From: an uncultured Lachnospiraceae bacterium
Lineage (GTDB): Bacteria > Bacillota > Clostridia > Lachnospirales > Lachnospiraceae
Direction: 5' to 3'
Assembly: GCA_934376945.1 (NCBI GenBank)
Contig: CAKRPI010000004.1
Coordinates: 1 to 44,866 of the forward strand
DNA: 44,866 nucleotides
This document shows positions 35,280 through 44,808 of this stretch, one piece after another. Every line of letters starts with the position of its first letter. Position 1 is the first letter of the stretch. The translations under genes and the position numbers were made by a program. The notes beneath the pieces were generated by a model. It saw only the letters and a program-made list of their open reading frames with translations, had not been told where the DNA came from and did not search any database.

Positions 35280-36038
35280 TTATTTTTCTTTTTTGCTCTT
35301 ATTCTGCTCTTTTCCGTAGCCGTAACCGTAACCATAGCCGTAGCCATAACCATAACCGTAACCATAGCCCTTTTTCTCAGCTCCGACACGGTTCAGAACA
35401 GCCCCGAGGATCTTAATCCCGCCATACTCCAGCTGACGCTTTGCGTGGATCGCCTGCGCACGCTCCGTCACACCGTTTTCAATGACGAGCACCGCGCCAT
35501 CACATTTTTTCGCGATCAGCGCACCGTCAATAACCGGATTAACCGGCGGTGTATCCACAATAATATAGTCATAACGCTTCCGCATTTCCTCCAGAAGCAG
35601 TGTAAAAAGTTTACTTGAAACAAGCTCACTCGGATTTGGTGCCACTGCACCGGTAAAGATCATATCCATATACCGGTCATCCGTCCGATACACGATCTCA
35701 TTCATCACAGCCTCTCCACAGAGGAACTCGCTCAGACCCGTGACCTCTTCCCGAATGTCATATCTTGCCATGGTAAAAGAATTTCGAATATCGCAATCCA
35801 GATAAAGCGTTCTCTTTTTCAGCGCCGAAAAGCTCTTTGCCAGCCGAAACGCAACCGTGGATTTCCCTTCATTTGCAAGTGCGCTCGTCACAGCGATTGT
35901 TTTGAGAGCAAAGCCGCTTAGCTGTATATTTCCACGAAGGACATTGATCGACTCCCTCGCCGCAAACGGCAATTCTTTGATACTTGGAATCACCTGTCTT
36001 CTGCCCGGCAACTCCTGTCTGTAATTCTGCTGTTCCAT
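35280..36038 (-). CDS. cpsD: Capsule tyrosine autokinase CpsD (BY-kinase)
   Basis: The 252-residue cytoplasmic kinase has Walker A (SALANEGKST), Walker A' (LYLDCDIRNS) and Walker B (YIIVDTPPV) of bacterial tyrosine kinases. The C-terminus carries nine Tyr in a strict Gly-Tyr repeat (encoded at 35313-35369), the site of autophosphorylation, then a Lys-rich end. It works with CpsC and is reversed by CpsB to control polymer length. The ATG at 36038 has GAGG 8 bases upstream; an ATG at 36065 inside cpsC has no ribosome site. Confidence 0.93.
   Translation of the reverse strand: MEQQNYRQELPGRRQVIPSIKELPFAARESINVLRGNIQLSGFALKTIAVTSALANEGKSTVAFRLAKSFSALKKRTLYLDCDIRNSFTMARYDIREEVTGLSEFLCGEAVMNEIVYRTDDRYMDMIFTGAVAPNPSELVSSKLFTLLLEEMRKRYDYIIVDTPPVNPVIDGALIAKKCDGAVLVIENGVTERAQAIHAKRQLEYGGIKILGAVLNRVGAEKKGYGYGYGYGYGYGYGYGYGKEQNKSKKEK
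35313..35369 (-). repeat. Hexanucleotide repeat coding for (Gly-Tyr)9
   Basis: Nine units of six bases (GGN TAY on the minus strand) code for alternating Gly and Tyr in CpsD. Codons vary (TAT/TAC, GGC/GGT), so the repeat is kept mostly at protein level. Confidence 0.9.
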
Positions 36039-36048
36039 CTGCTGTGCC

Positions 36049-36774
36049 TCACTTTCTGTCTGCATCGTTGATATACGGCACTGCTGCCAGTACCGGAAGC
36101 TGCAGGTACTTCTCTACATCTTCTTCACCCTTGATCGTACTGTCCATAAGCATTTTCATGATGACGACTCCGCACACGATCACTGCTCCAAGGAGCGCAC
36201 CCATCAGCAAATATTTCGAAATGCCAGGCGTTACGTCAATGACTGCTTCCGCCACGGAATAATCAATGATCGTCGGCTCACTGCTTCCGATAATCTGATA
36301 AATCTGCTCAATACTAATATTCATCAGCGCATTTGCGATATTTCTGCTCAGCTCCGGATCATCACACGTTACTTTGATCGTAATGATATGACTGTCATCC
36401 GGATTTCCTACAGAAATCAGATTTCCAAGTGTTTTGTAATTCAGGTTCAGATCCAGTTCCTTGATCACACGGTTCAAAACCGTACGGCTTTTAATAATAT
36501 TTGCATAGTCCTCCGTCAGCGCAGAAGACAGCTGCAAATCCGAAAACGTGATTACAGAATCTGTATTCGTTATGTAGATCGAAGCATCTGCCTGATACGA
36601 TGGCTTTACCATGAACACATGATATGCGCCAAAAATCGCCGCTCCGATGAGCATTGCAAGAAAGATTGATTTCCATCTGGATTTCAGAAGGAAGAAAATC
36701 TCCCGCAGATCAATTTCCATCTCATCATTCTGCCCGACGGCAGCTATCTTTCGCTGTTCTGTGTTGTTCTCCAT
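36049..36774 (-). CDS. cpsC: Chain-length determinant / CpsC (Wzz) membrane activator
   Basis: The 241-residue protein has the Wzz layout: cytoplasmic start, first membrane helix (about residues 36-56), an extracellular part with YQADASIYITNTD, and a second helix (about 188-210) followed by a short tail that would activate CpsD. It governs polysaccharide chain length and export. GGGAG lies 5 bases before the ATG. It follows cpsB by 12 bases and precedes cpsD by 10. Confidence 0.93.
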   Translation of the reverse strand: MENNTEQRKIAAVGQNDEMEIDLREIFFLLKSRWKSIFLAMLIGAAIFGAYHVFMVKPSYQADASIYITNTDSVITFSDLQLSSALTEDYANIIKSRTVLNRVIKELDLNLNYKTLGNLISVGNPDDSHIITIKVTCDDPELSRNIANALMNISIEQIYQIIGSSEPTIIDYSVAEAVIDVTPGISKYLLMGALLGAVIVCGVVIMKMLMDSTIKGEEDVEKYLQLPVLAAVPYINDADRK

Positions 36775-36786
36775 AATATCTCCCTG

Positions 36787-37503
36787 TCAGTCTCTGTTTA
36801 GTATTTTCTGCACATTTTTCTCTAAAATCCTCTGCCTGAGCTTTGGATTCACGTTTTTTTCCAGCCACCTGCAAGCCTCATCCACATGATACGGCCGGAA
36901 CATCATTCCGTGGCAGTCGCTGCCAAGCAAATCGACCATACCGCTTTTCATAAGTGTACGCCATCTGGTTTTCCCAAACAGCCCCCTTTGAAGCAGCGTA
37001 TCATAATTCATTTGCAGCAGTATGCCTGCATCCTTCAGCTCCTTTAAACGTTCTTCCTTCCGAAGGCATTCATAACGCTCAAAATGCGCCAGTACCGGAA
37101 GATAACCGCCCCTTATCAGTTCGGACAATCCATAAAAAAGCTGAGAATAAATACAGTCCGGTGAAAATTCCACCAGTACATAACGGCTTCCCGCCAGCGT
37201 CAGGACACTCCCCTCTTTCAGCTGCTCCAAAAGACCGGAATAATAAAAGCATTCCTGTCCGGCATACAGCCTCACCGGAAGATTCTGTTCCTGACAGATC
37301 AGCTGAATATTTTCAACCTTTTGCAGAATCGTCTGCACATCTGCCTCGTACCTTCCCGGGTAAAAATGCGGGGTCGCTATCATCGTGCGAATCCCCTGCC
37401 TTACACCTTCTTCGATTGCCTGAATCGTCTCATCCATGCTTTTTGAGCCATCATCCAGCTTTGGAAGAATGTGGCAATGCATATCACAGATTCCTGTTGT
37501 CAT
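36787..37503 (-). CDS. cpsB: Manganese-dependent tyrosine phosphatase CpsB (PHP family)
   Basis: The 238-residue PHP-fold phosphatase removes phosphate from the CpsD tail. Metal-binding motifs are CDMHCHILPKLDDGS, TPHFYPG, the Glu in GQECFYY, LAHFERY and GSDCHGM. The ATG at 37503 is preceded by GGAG at 9 bases; an ATG at 37518 overlaps that ribosome site. It is the first recognised gene of the cps operon, and a short frame upstream overlaps it by ATGA. Confidence 0.94.
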   Translation of the reverse strand: MTTGICDMHCHILPKLDDGSKSMDETIQAIEEGVRQGIRTMIATPHFYPGRYEADVQTILQKVENIQLICQEQNLPVRLYAGQECFYYSGLLEQLKEGSVLTLAGSRYVLVEFSPDCIYSQLFYGLSELIRGGYLPVLAHFERYECLRKEERLKELKDAGILLQMNYDTLLQRGLFGKTRWRTLMKSGMVDLLGSDCHGMMFRPYHVDEACRWLEKNVNPKLRQRILEKNVQKILNRD

Positions 37504-37691
37504 TTTCGCTGTCTCCATCCCGAATCCGTCTCATCATCTGAAGTCCCCAAGACAAGCGCTGCGTAAAACGGATATTCGCAATCCGCTTCGCTGCTTACTT
37601 TACTGCGGCTGATCCATGCGATACGCACAGGCTGATGATGATTTTCCATCCAAACATCAAAAAAGCCGCATCCGACGCTGTGCATCTTCAT
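37500..37691 (-). CDS. Possible small leader ORF before cpsB (63 codons)
   Basis: A 63-codon frame starts about 20 bases after the cps promoter's expected start point and ends with TGA overlapping the cpsB ATG (ATGA). AGGG stands before its first ATG codons (37691, 37685). The product (Trp- and Cys-containing, start MKMHSVGCGFFDVW) is not recognised. The overlap and position suggest translation, but the frame may be chance. Confidence 0.3.
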   Translation of the reverse strand: MKMHSVGCGFFDVWMENHHQPVRIAWISRSKVSSEADCEYPFYAALVLGTSDDETDSGWRQRK

Positions 37692-37714
37692 CGGCCCTGT
37701 GTGACTTCGTGATA

Positions 37715-37743
37715 AGAATACCTTATTTACATTGTTTTGTCAA
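37715..37743 (-). promoter_or_regulatory. Promoter of the cps operon
   Basis: TTGACA (37738-37743) and TATTCT (37715-37720), spacing 17 bp. The -35 touches the stop codon of the HAD gene. The leader to cpsB is about 205 bases. Confidence 0.8.
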
Positions 37744-38628
37744 TTATTTCCCCTGTTTTTTTGCCTCTGCCATGTCACAAAAATATTGGGATTCAAGCTT
37801 TTCATATGCAGCAGTTTTATCAATGATCGCCTTCACCAGGCGATCCAGCTCCTGATTTTCAGAATAATCCGCCGCTGCCACATATCGGATCCGCCCATCC
37901 AGGATCATCCGGTGGACCTTTTCTCTATTGCCCGTCTGTGGATCGTATACACCGATGGAATGACCTCCGTAAGCATTCACAAGCTTCATACACGGGATAT
38001 CCGTATCACTGTCCCCGATATAGACCATATTCCGGAATGGAACCCGCATCTCCTCCGGCGAAAAGTAATCGTTTACACCTTGATCATTGATATCAAGAAC
38101 ACCCTTTTCAATCCGAAACAGAAACTGCGTCTTACTCGTATAATTGATCACCTGCGCCGGCCATACCGCCACGCCGCGTGCATTATAATAGAAAGAACTT
38201 GCATAAATTTTCTCAAATACACCATTTTTTGCGATTTCCGTACCTTCGATCATTTCCTTTAACCCAGAAGAAATGATGTAATGCTCCACGATCACACCGT
38301 GCTCCTTTCCGTAAGCACGAATCCGTTCGAACCACTGCAAAACACCGGGAAACAGCTTTACCTTTGCTCCGTAACCGGCAAGGCTCTCACGGCTGAAAAT
38401 CAGCTTTCCTTCCGACTCCTGCACCATTTTGTACATATAGGCAAGATTCGTGTCCATATCATTTTCCTGCGCCAGATGATTCGTCTCTGCCCAGAAAGGT
38501 CCGATATCATATCCTACCGACTGAATATAGCCCTGTGCCTGCATATCATCCGGCGACAGCGTCCTGTCAAAATCATAACAGATCGCCAACACCGGCTGTG
38601 CCTCCTTGGTTCTTCTTTCAAACGCCAT
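37744..38628 (-). CDS. HAD family hydrolase (phosphatase)
   Basis: The 294-residue enzyme has HAD motif I YDFDRTLS, motif II in HYIISSGLK, a motif III Lys in the region after TSKTQ, and motif IV GDSDTDIPCMK. A large cap lies between motif I and II. The substrate is unknown; it resembles phosphoserine-phosphatase-like members. AGGAGG fixes the ATG at 38628 (6 bases away), since the ATG at 38634 touches the ribosome site. It has its own promoter, and no terminator separates it from the cps operon. Confidence 0.85.
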   Translation of the reverse strand: MAFERRTKEAQPVLAICYDFDRTLSPDDMQAQGYIQSVGYDIGPFWAETNHLAQENDMDTNLAYMYKMVQESEGKLIFSRESLAGYGAKVKLFPGVLQWFERIRAYGKEHGVIVEHYIISSGLKEMIEGTEIAKNGVFEKIYASSFYYNARGVAVWPAQVINYTSKTQFLFRIEKGVLDINDQGVNDYFSPEEMRVPFRNMVYIGDSDTDIPCMKLVNAYGGHSIGVYDPQTGNREKVHRMILDGRIRYVAAADYSENQELDRLVKAIIDKTAAYEKLESQYFCDMAEAKKQGK

Positions 38629-38649
38629 TTTCATCCTCCTTTGCCGTAC

Positions 38650-38678
38650 TATATATACACTTTATGATGCCAGGTCAA
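38650..38678 (-). promoter_or_regulatory. Promoter of the HAD gene
   Basis: TTGACC (38673-38678) and TATATA (38650-38655), spacing 17 bp, just upstream of the ribosome site. Confidence 0.7.
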
Positions 38679-38824
38679 AAGCAGGAAACCACGATGTGCT
38701 TGCGCAGGAGTAGTTTTATGGCTTAATGACCCGCATGCATCTTTTGAACTTATATCTTTTTATTGTACTATGAAAAAAAACGGAAATCAATCACTTTCCA
38801 TTTTCCGCAGAAATGAGGTATCGG

Positions 38825-38853
38825 TTGCATTTCCATGCTATTTATGCCATAAT
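38825..38853 (+). promoter_or_regulatory. Promoter of glpK
   Basis: TTGCAT (38825-38830) and CATAAT (38848-38853) with 17-bp spacing and TGC before the -10. Confidence 0.7.
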
Positions 38854-38877
38854 CAAAAGTCAGAACATACCTGTTAC

Positions 38878-38910
38878 AACCGAATAACTGCACCGCAGAT
38901 GGCTTCGGTT
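38878..38910 (+). promoter_or_regulatory. Hairpin in the glpK leader
   Basis: AACCGAA (38878-38884) pairs with TTCGGTT (38904-38910), with an inner CTGC/GCAG stem. There is no U-tract, so it is not a classical GlpP terminator. A 13-base direct repeat GAAATGAGGTATC flanks promoter and hairpin (38810 and 38925); the right copy includes the glpK ribosome site. Confidence 0.5.
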
Positions 38911-38912
38911 AA

Positions 38913-40443
<1,531 letters not shown>

Positions 40444-40445
<2 letters not shown>

Positions 40446-40490
40446 AAGAGTGGGACTGCCGATCCTGTCACCTGCAGTCCCACTCTTTTT
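40444..40490. terminator. Bidirectional terminator between glpK and agcS
   Basis: A perfect 16-bp stem (40444-40459 with 40474-40489, AAAAGAGTGGGACTGC) with T-tracts on both strands. It serves both convergent genes. Confidence 0.95.
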
Positions 40491-40528
40491 TATGTTCTCT
40501 TTCTTATGTTCTCTTTTTTCTTTTACCC

Positions 40529-41926
40529 TTACCGCAGCGCCTCTTCCGATGCAAAATATTCCTTTGTAAGCTTTACAACTGTACCGGAAAGCAGGAACAG
40601 TGCGATCAGGTTCGGAATTGCCATCAAGCCGTTAAACGTCTCGGCAATGCTCCACATCAGACCCAGATTCGCTGTTGCACCAACGATTGCCACAAGCGAA
40701 TAAACGACCATAAACGGCTTCGTTACCTTTTCTGAAAACAGGAACTCAATACAGCGCGCACCATACAGTCCCCAGCCGATCGTTGTCGAAAAAGCAAAGC
40801 AGCACATGGCAAATGCAGTAAAGATTGAGATCCAGCTGCCATACGTACTTGTAAAGCCCTGAATCGTCAGCTCTGCACCGGCCGCTTCACCGTACGGTAC
40901 TGCAATGCCGCTGCACAGAATTACGAGTGCCGTCAGTGTGCAGATCACGATCGTATCCGTAAACACTTCAAAGATACCAAACATTCCCTGCTTTACCGGT
41001 TTGCGCGTATCTGCGCAGGCATGCGCAATCGAGCCCGTACCAAGTCCCGCCTCATTCGAGAAGATTCCACGGGAAACGCCCTTCTTCATACTCACAAACA
41101 TACTGCCGACAATACCGCCCGTCACTGCAGACGGCTTAAAAGCGCCTCCGATGATCGCGCCAAATACAGACGGCAGAGCCCCTGCATGGATCACAATAAC
41201 GCCAAGTCCAAGAATCACATAGAGAAGCGCCATAAACGGCACCAGCTTCTCCGTTACTCTTCCGATTCGTTTGATTCCGCCAAGCAAAATCATGCCTACC
41301 AAAACTGCGATCACAATACCGATAATAAGATTCGAGGTGGGAACCTGATCCTCCCCAAGCAAATGATAATTCAGCAAAGCCGAATTGACCGCTGTCGTGA
41401 TCGTATTGACCTGTGTCGCATTTCCCGTACCAAACACGGTCAGTACGCCGAATGCAGAAAACAGATACGCCAGAAAATGCCATTTCTTATCCAGTCCGTT
41501 CTTTATGTAATACATCGGTCCGCCGACCAGTTCCCCATTCGTATTCTTTTCCCGGAAATGCACTGCCAGTGTAACCTCCGCATACTTCGTACACATACCA
41601 AGCAGCGCCGAAATCCACATCCAGAACACCGCGCCGGGACCGCCGATCGCTATCGCACCGGCCACACCTGCGATATTTCCGGTACCAACCGTTGCCGCGA
41701 GCGCCGTACAAACTGCCTGAAACGGCGTCATTGCTCCGTCTGAAGCATTTCTTTTGCGGAACATTCGTCCAAGCGTTGTGCGAATCGCATATGGGAATTT
41801 GCGGATCTGCAGAAAATTCGTCCGCACACTGAGAAACAATCCCACACCGAAGATACAGATCATCGCCGGAACTCCCCAGATAAAATTATTGACTGCTGTG
41901 TTAATCGTTTCAATCATATGAAGCAT
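40529..41926 (-). CDS. Sodium:alanine symporter (AGCS family)
   Basis: The 465-residue membrane protein has about 11 helices and the AGCS features TVGTGNIAGVAGAIAIGGPGAVFWMW, GGPMYYIKNGL and FSNEAGLGTGSIAHA. It takes up alanine or glycine with Na+. The ATG at 41926 has AAGGA 8 bases upstream. It follows glmM by 56 bases without a terminator, so cotranscription with nahK and glmM is likely; alanine is a wall precursor. Confidence 0.93.
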   Translation of the reverse strand: MLHMIETINTAVNNFIWGVPAMICIFGVGLFLSVRTNFLQIRKFPYAIRTTLGRMFRKRNASDGAMTPFQAVCTALAATVGTGNIAGVAGAIAIGGPGAVFWMWISALLGMCTKYAEVTLAVHFREKNTNGELVGGPMYYIKNGLDKKWHFLAYLFSAFGVLTVFGTGNATQVNTITTAVNSALLNYHLLGEDQVPTSNLIIGIVIAVLVGMILLGGIKRIGRVTEKLVPFMALLYVILGLGVIVIHAGALPSVFGAIIGGAFKPSAVTGGIVGSMFVSMKKGVSRGIFSNEAGLGTGSIAHACADTRKPVKQGMFGIFEVFTDTIVICTLTALVILCSGIAVPYGEAAGAELTIQGFTSTYGSWISIFTAFAMCCFAFSTTIGWGLYGARCIEFLFSEKVTKPFMVVYSLVAIVGATANLGLMWSIAETFNGLMAIPNLIALFLLSGTVVKLTKEYFASEEALR

Positions 41927-41982
41927 AAAATAAGTCCTTCCGTTCCTGCGTACAGAAAAACAGCAAGCTATGCCGTTTCTCC

Positions 41983-43368
41983 TTATACCGCATATCCTTT
42001 CTCTTTAATCACCTCTACAACCCCGTCCACGTACAGCCGGCAGACCTCTTCCGTCTCTGCCTCAACCATAACACGTACTACCGGCTCTGTTCCGGATTCA
42101 CGCACCAGGATGCGTCCGGTATCACCAAGCGCATCCGCTGCCTTTTCAACCGCCTCCTGCACAGCCGGATCTGCCTGCGCCGCTTTCTTATCCGTAACAC
42201 GCACATTTACCAGTACCTGCGGATAAACCGTCAGTCCCTCTGTCAGCTCACTCATTTTCTTTTTGCGTGCCATCATGACTTCCATCATCTTCAGACTCGT
42301 CAGGATTCCGTCACCGGTGCTTGCGTACTTGCTGAAAATAATATGACCGCTCTGTTCACCGCCGATCCGGCAGCCATTCTTCATCATATACTCATACACA
42401 TACTTATCACCGACTGCTGTCTTTGCGTAATCAATGCCAAGCTCATCAAATGCCTTGTAAAGTCCGAAATTTGACATTACCGTTGTCACGACCGTATTCT
42501 GCAAAAGCTTGCTGCGCTCCTTCATATACCTTCCATATATATAGAGGATATGGTCACCGGTAACTACATTTCCCTTCTCATCCACACAGAGACAACGATC
42601 CGCATCTCCATCGTATGCAAAGCCGACATCCAGTCCCTTTTCCACAACCAGACGCTGCAGCCCTTCGATATGCGTCGAACCTGCATCACGGTTGATGTTC
42701 GTTCCGTCCGGATCTGCGTTGATCACATACGTCTTCGCACCAAGCGCATCAAAAACAGCCTTTGCAATATTCCAGGCACTTCCGTTGGCACAATCCAGTC
42801 CTACCTTCAACCCCCTGAACGAATACATGCCAAGCGAAATCAGATAACCGACATAGCGGTTTCTTCCGGAAACGTAATCGACGGTACAGCCGATCTGCTC
42901 CTTTCTTGCAAACGGAATTTCCTGCCATTTCTTTCCGAATACCTCCAGCTCCCCGTCCAGATACGCTTCCACCAACGAAATCGTCTCCTCATCCATTTTT
43001 TCTCCGCTTCCGTTGATCAGCTTGATTCCATTGTCATAGTACGGATTGTGGCTTGCAGAGATCATAATGCCGCAGTCGAACTCATCCACCCGTGCGATAT
43101 ATGCAACAGACGGTGTTGTCGTAACATGAAGCAGATACGCATCCGCACCGGAGGCCACCAGACCGCCGACCAGTGTATATTCAAACATATAGCTGGATCG
43201 TCTTGTATCCTTTCCGATCACAATGCGCGCCGGACCTTCCATGCCGTTTCTTTTTCTTAGTTCCCCATAATACCAGCCAAGAAAACGTCCTACCCTGTAA
43301 GCATGATCTGCCGTCAGATTTGCATTTGCTTCCCCACGAAATCCATCTGTTCCAAAATATTTGCCCAT
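41983..43368 (-). CDS. glmM: Phosphoglucosamine mutase (GlmM-type phosphohexomutase)
   Basis: The 461-residue enzyme has the phosphohexomutase motifs TDGFRG, the phosphoserine loop ISASHNPYYDNGIK, the metal site DGDADRC and the phosphate-binding RESGTEPVVRVM. GlmM converts glucosamine-6-phosphate to glucosamine-1-phosphate for UDP-GlcNAc. A related phosphoglucomutase or phosphomannomutase specificity cannot be excluded, but the ASHNP and ESGTEP forms favour GlmM. GAGGA lies 8 bases before the ATG. The nahK-like gene ends 31 bases upstream. Confidence 0.92.
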   Translation of the reverse strand: MGKYFGTDGFRGEANANLTADHAYRVGRFLGWYYGELRKRNGMEGPARIVIGKDTRRSSYMFEYTLVGGLVASGADAYLLHVTTTPSVAYIARVDEFDCGIMISASHNPYYDNGIKLINGSGEKMDEETISLVEAYLDGELEVFGKKWQEIPFARKEQIGCTVDYVSGRNRYVGYLISLGMYSFRGLKVGLDCANGSAWNIAKAVFDALGAKTYVINADPDGTNINRDAGSTHIEGLQRLVVEKGLDVGFAYDGDADRCLCVDEKGNVVTGDHILYIYGRYMKERSKLLQNTVVTTVMSNFGLYKAFDELGIDYAKTAVGDKYVYEYMMKNGCRIGGEQSGHIIFSKYASTGDGILTSLKMMEVMMARKKKMSELTEGLTVYPQVLVNVRVTDKKAAQADPAVQEAVEKAADALGDTGRILVRESGTEPVVRVMVEAETEEVCRLYVDGVVEVIKEKGYAV

Positions 43369-43399
43369 GTTTTCGTCCTCGCTTTCTTAATCTCAGCTC

Positions 43400-44521
43400 T
43401 TATACTTCTTTCTTATACTTCTTCGCAATCTCCTGCATCTTTTCCCACTTCTGCTCCATATCCCATACCAGCTTGAACTGTGTACGGGCACGATCCAGAT
43501 TGTGTGTCGGATACGCCGTCTTAAAATACGTATCTCCCGAAAGATAATCCGTAAGAAAACGCATGCCGCATTCATACGTCATCACCTTTGCTCCAACCGG
43601 AAGACATTCGATTTCCATATCCGTCAAAGTACCGCCGCAGCCCTCTACAAAGCCCTTCATATATATTTCATACAGATCCAGATCACACCAGATCTTTGAC
43701 AGATCCTTTTCATCCTCTGCTCCCGTGCTTGCGCCAAACCGGATTGAATCACCGAAATCGTTTACCGCAAGTCCCGGCATTACCGTATCCAGATCGATCA
43801 CGCACAGGCCCTTTCCCGTCACATTGTCGATCAAGACATTATTGGACTTCGTATCATTATGCGTTACACGCAGCGGAAGCTTTCCCTTCGCCAAAAGGTC
43901 CCCGAGAATACAAGCAACCTCGTAACGATCCCGCACAAACTGAATCTCCTGCTGTACCTCTGCCGCTCTGTGGCAGACATCTGCCTCAACCGCCTGCTCA
44001 AACGCTGCAAATCTTAACTTTGTATCATGAAAACCGGCAATCGTTTCCGTCAGCGTATCTGCCGGAAAATCTGCCAGCATCTCCTGAAAATGACCAAAGG
44101 CAACCGCACTTTCATAAAAATCCTGCGGATCACGGATCTCCTCAAGCGCATACGCATTCTCAACAAAATGGTACGCCCGCCAATATTCCCCGTAGCTGTC
44201 CACAAAGTACGGCGTCCCTTCTCTTGTGCAGACAAAATCCAGCGTTTCCCTCTGCGGGTCACCTCCCTGGCTGAGGATCTGCTCCTTCAGGTACGCAGTT
44301 ACATGAAGAATATTATTCATCAAAGAAACCGGATCCTTAAAAACAGACCGGTTCATATGCTGCAGCGAATAGCGGCACAGCCCATCCTCCTCTTCAAATG
44401 TAACCCTATACGTATCATTGATATGTCCATTCCCGCACGGCACACACTCCACCAATCTGCCCGGTATGTCAAAGCCCTCAAGCGCTTCCTGTCTGCCTGC
44501 ATTTAATTCCTTCTGATTCAC
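43400..44521 (-). CDS. nahK: N-acetylhexosamine 1-kinase-like (NahK) phosphotransferase
   Basis: The 373-residue kinase of the aminoglycoside-phosphotransferase fold closely follows bifidobacterial NahK (LnpB): GNGHINDTYRV, QHMNRSVFKDPVSLMNN, LRVTHNDTKSNNVLID (catalytic loop with Asp), IDLDTVMPG, DFGDSIRFGAS and EDEKDLSK. NahK makes GlcNAc-1-P or GalNAc-1-P from the free sugar. The start is GTG (44519-44521), fixed by GGAGG 6 bases upstream. It pairs with glmM, so the operon links free HexNAc to amino-sugar-phosphate metabolism. Substrate choice is inferred from similarity. Confidence 0.85.
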   Translation of the reverse strand: MNQKELNAGRQEALEGFDIPGRLVECVPCGNGHINDTYRVTFEEEDGLCRYSLQHMNRSVFKDPVSLMNNILHVTAYLKEQILSQGGDPQRETLDFVCTREGTPYFVDSYGEYWRAYHFVENAYALEEIRDPQDFYESAVAFGHFQEMLADFPADTLTETIAGFHDTKLRFAAFEQAVEADVCHRAAEVQQEIQFVRDRYEVACILGDLLAKGKLPLRVTHNDTKSNNVLIDNVTGKGLCVIDLDTVMPGLAVNDFGDSIRFGASTGAEDEKDLSKIWCDLDLYEIYMKGFVEGCGGTLTDMEIECLPVGAKVMTYECGMRFLTDYLSGDTYFKTAYPTHNLDRARTQFKLVWDMEQKWEKMQEIAKKYKKEV

Positions 44522-44561
44522 AATCTTCCTCCAAAATCTTATTCTTACGGATACTACAATT

Positions 44562-44591
44562 ACTATAATCTATTATATTCCACGCAGTCAA
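44562..44591 (-). promoter_or_regulatory. Promoter of nahK-glmM-agcS
   Basis: TTGACT (44586-44591) and TATAGT (44562-44567), spacing 18 bp, about 35 bases before the ribosome site. Confidence 0.65.
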
Positions 44592-44633
44592 AACGTATCT
44601 TTGCAATCCGCCCACTATTTGTCATCTGCATAT

Positions 44634-44659
44634 AAAAAGACCGTGAAAAATCCACGGCC
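44634..44659 (-). terminator. Terminator of the candidate small RNA
   Basis: GGCCGTG pairs with CACGGTC (one G-U pair) around a 7-base loop, followed by TTTTT on the minus strand. Confidence 0.8.
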
Positions 44660-44733
44660 CACACATTTTACTGTTCTGTTTCTCTGTCATTCCCTGTGTA
44701 TACTGAATAAAAATGAATATAGAACACATAGAT
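44634..44733 (-). ncRNA. Candidate small RNA (about 100 bases), or attenuated nahK leader
   Basis: An isolated strong promoter (44740-44768) is followed about 100 bases later by an intrinsic terminator (44634-44659), with no convincing coding frame between. Within the predicted RNA, TGTTCT near the 5' end can pair with AGAACA further on. No known RNA family (6S, SRP, tmRNA, T-box) is recognised. It could also be a leader that controls read-through to nahK. Confidence 0.45.
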
Positions 44734-44739
44734 CTTTAG

Positions 44740-44768
44740 ATTTTAGCACCTTTTTGGCCCGGTGGCAA
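44740..44768 (-). promoter_or_regulatory. Orphan promoter near the right edge
   Basis: TTGCCA (44763-44768) and TAAAAT (44740-44745), spacing 17 bp, with an extended TGC before the -10. The next large gene, nahK, begins 220 bases away and beyond a terminator. Confidence 0.65.
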
Positions 44769-44808
44769 GAAATTTTGTTAAAAAGGCTTCCGTTTTCTCG
44801 AACAGGAG

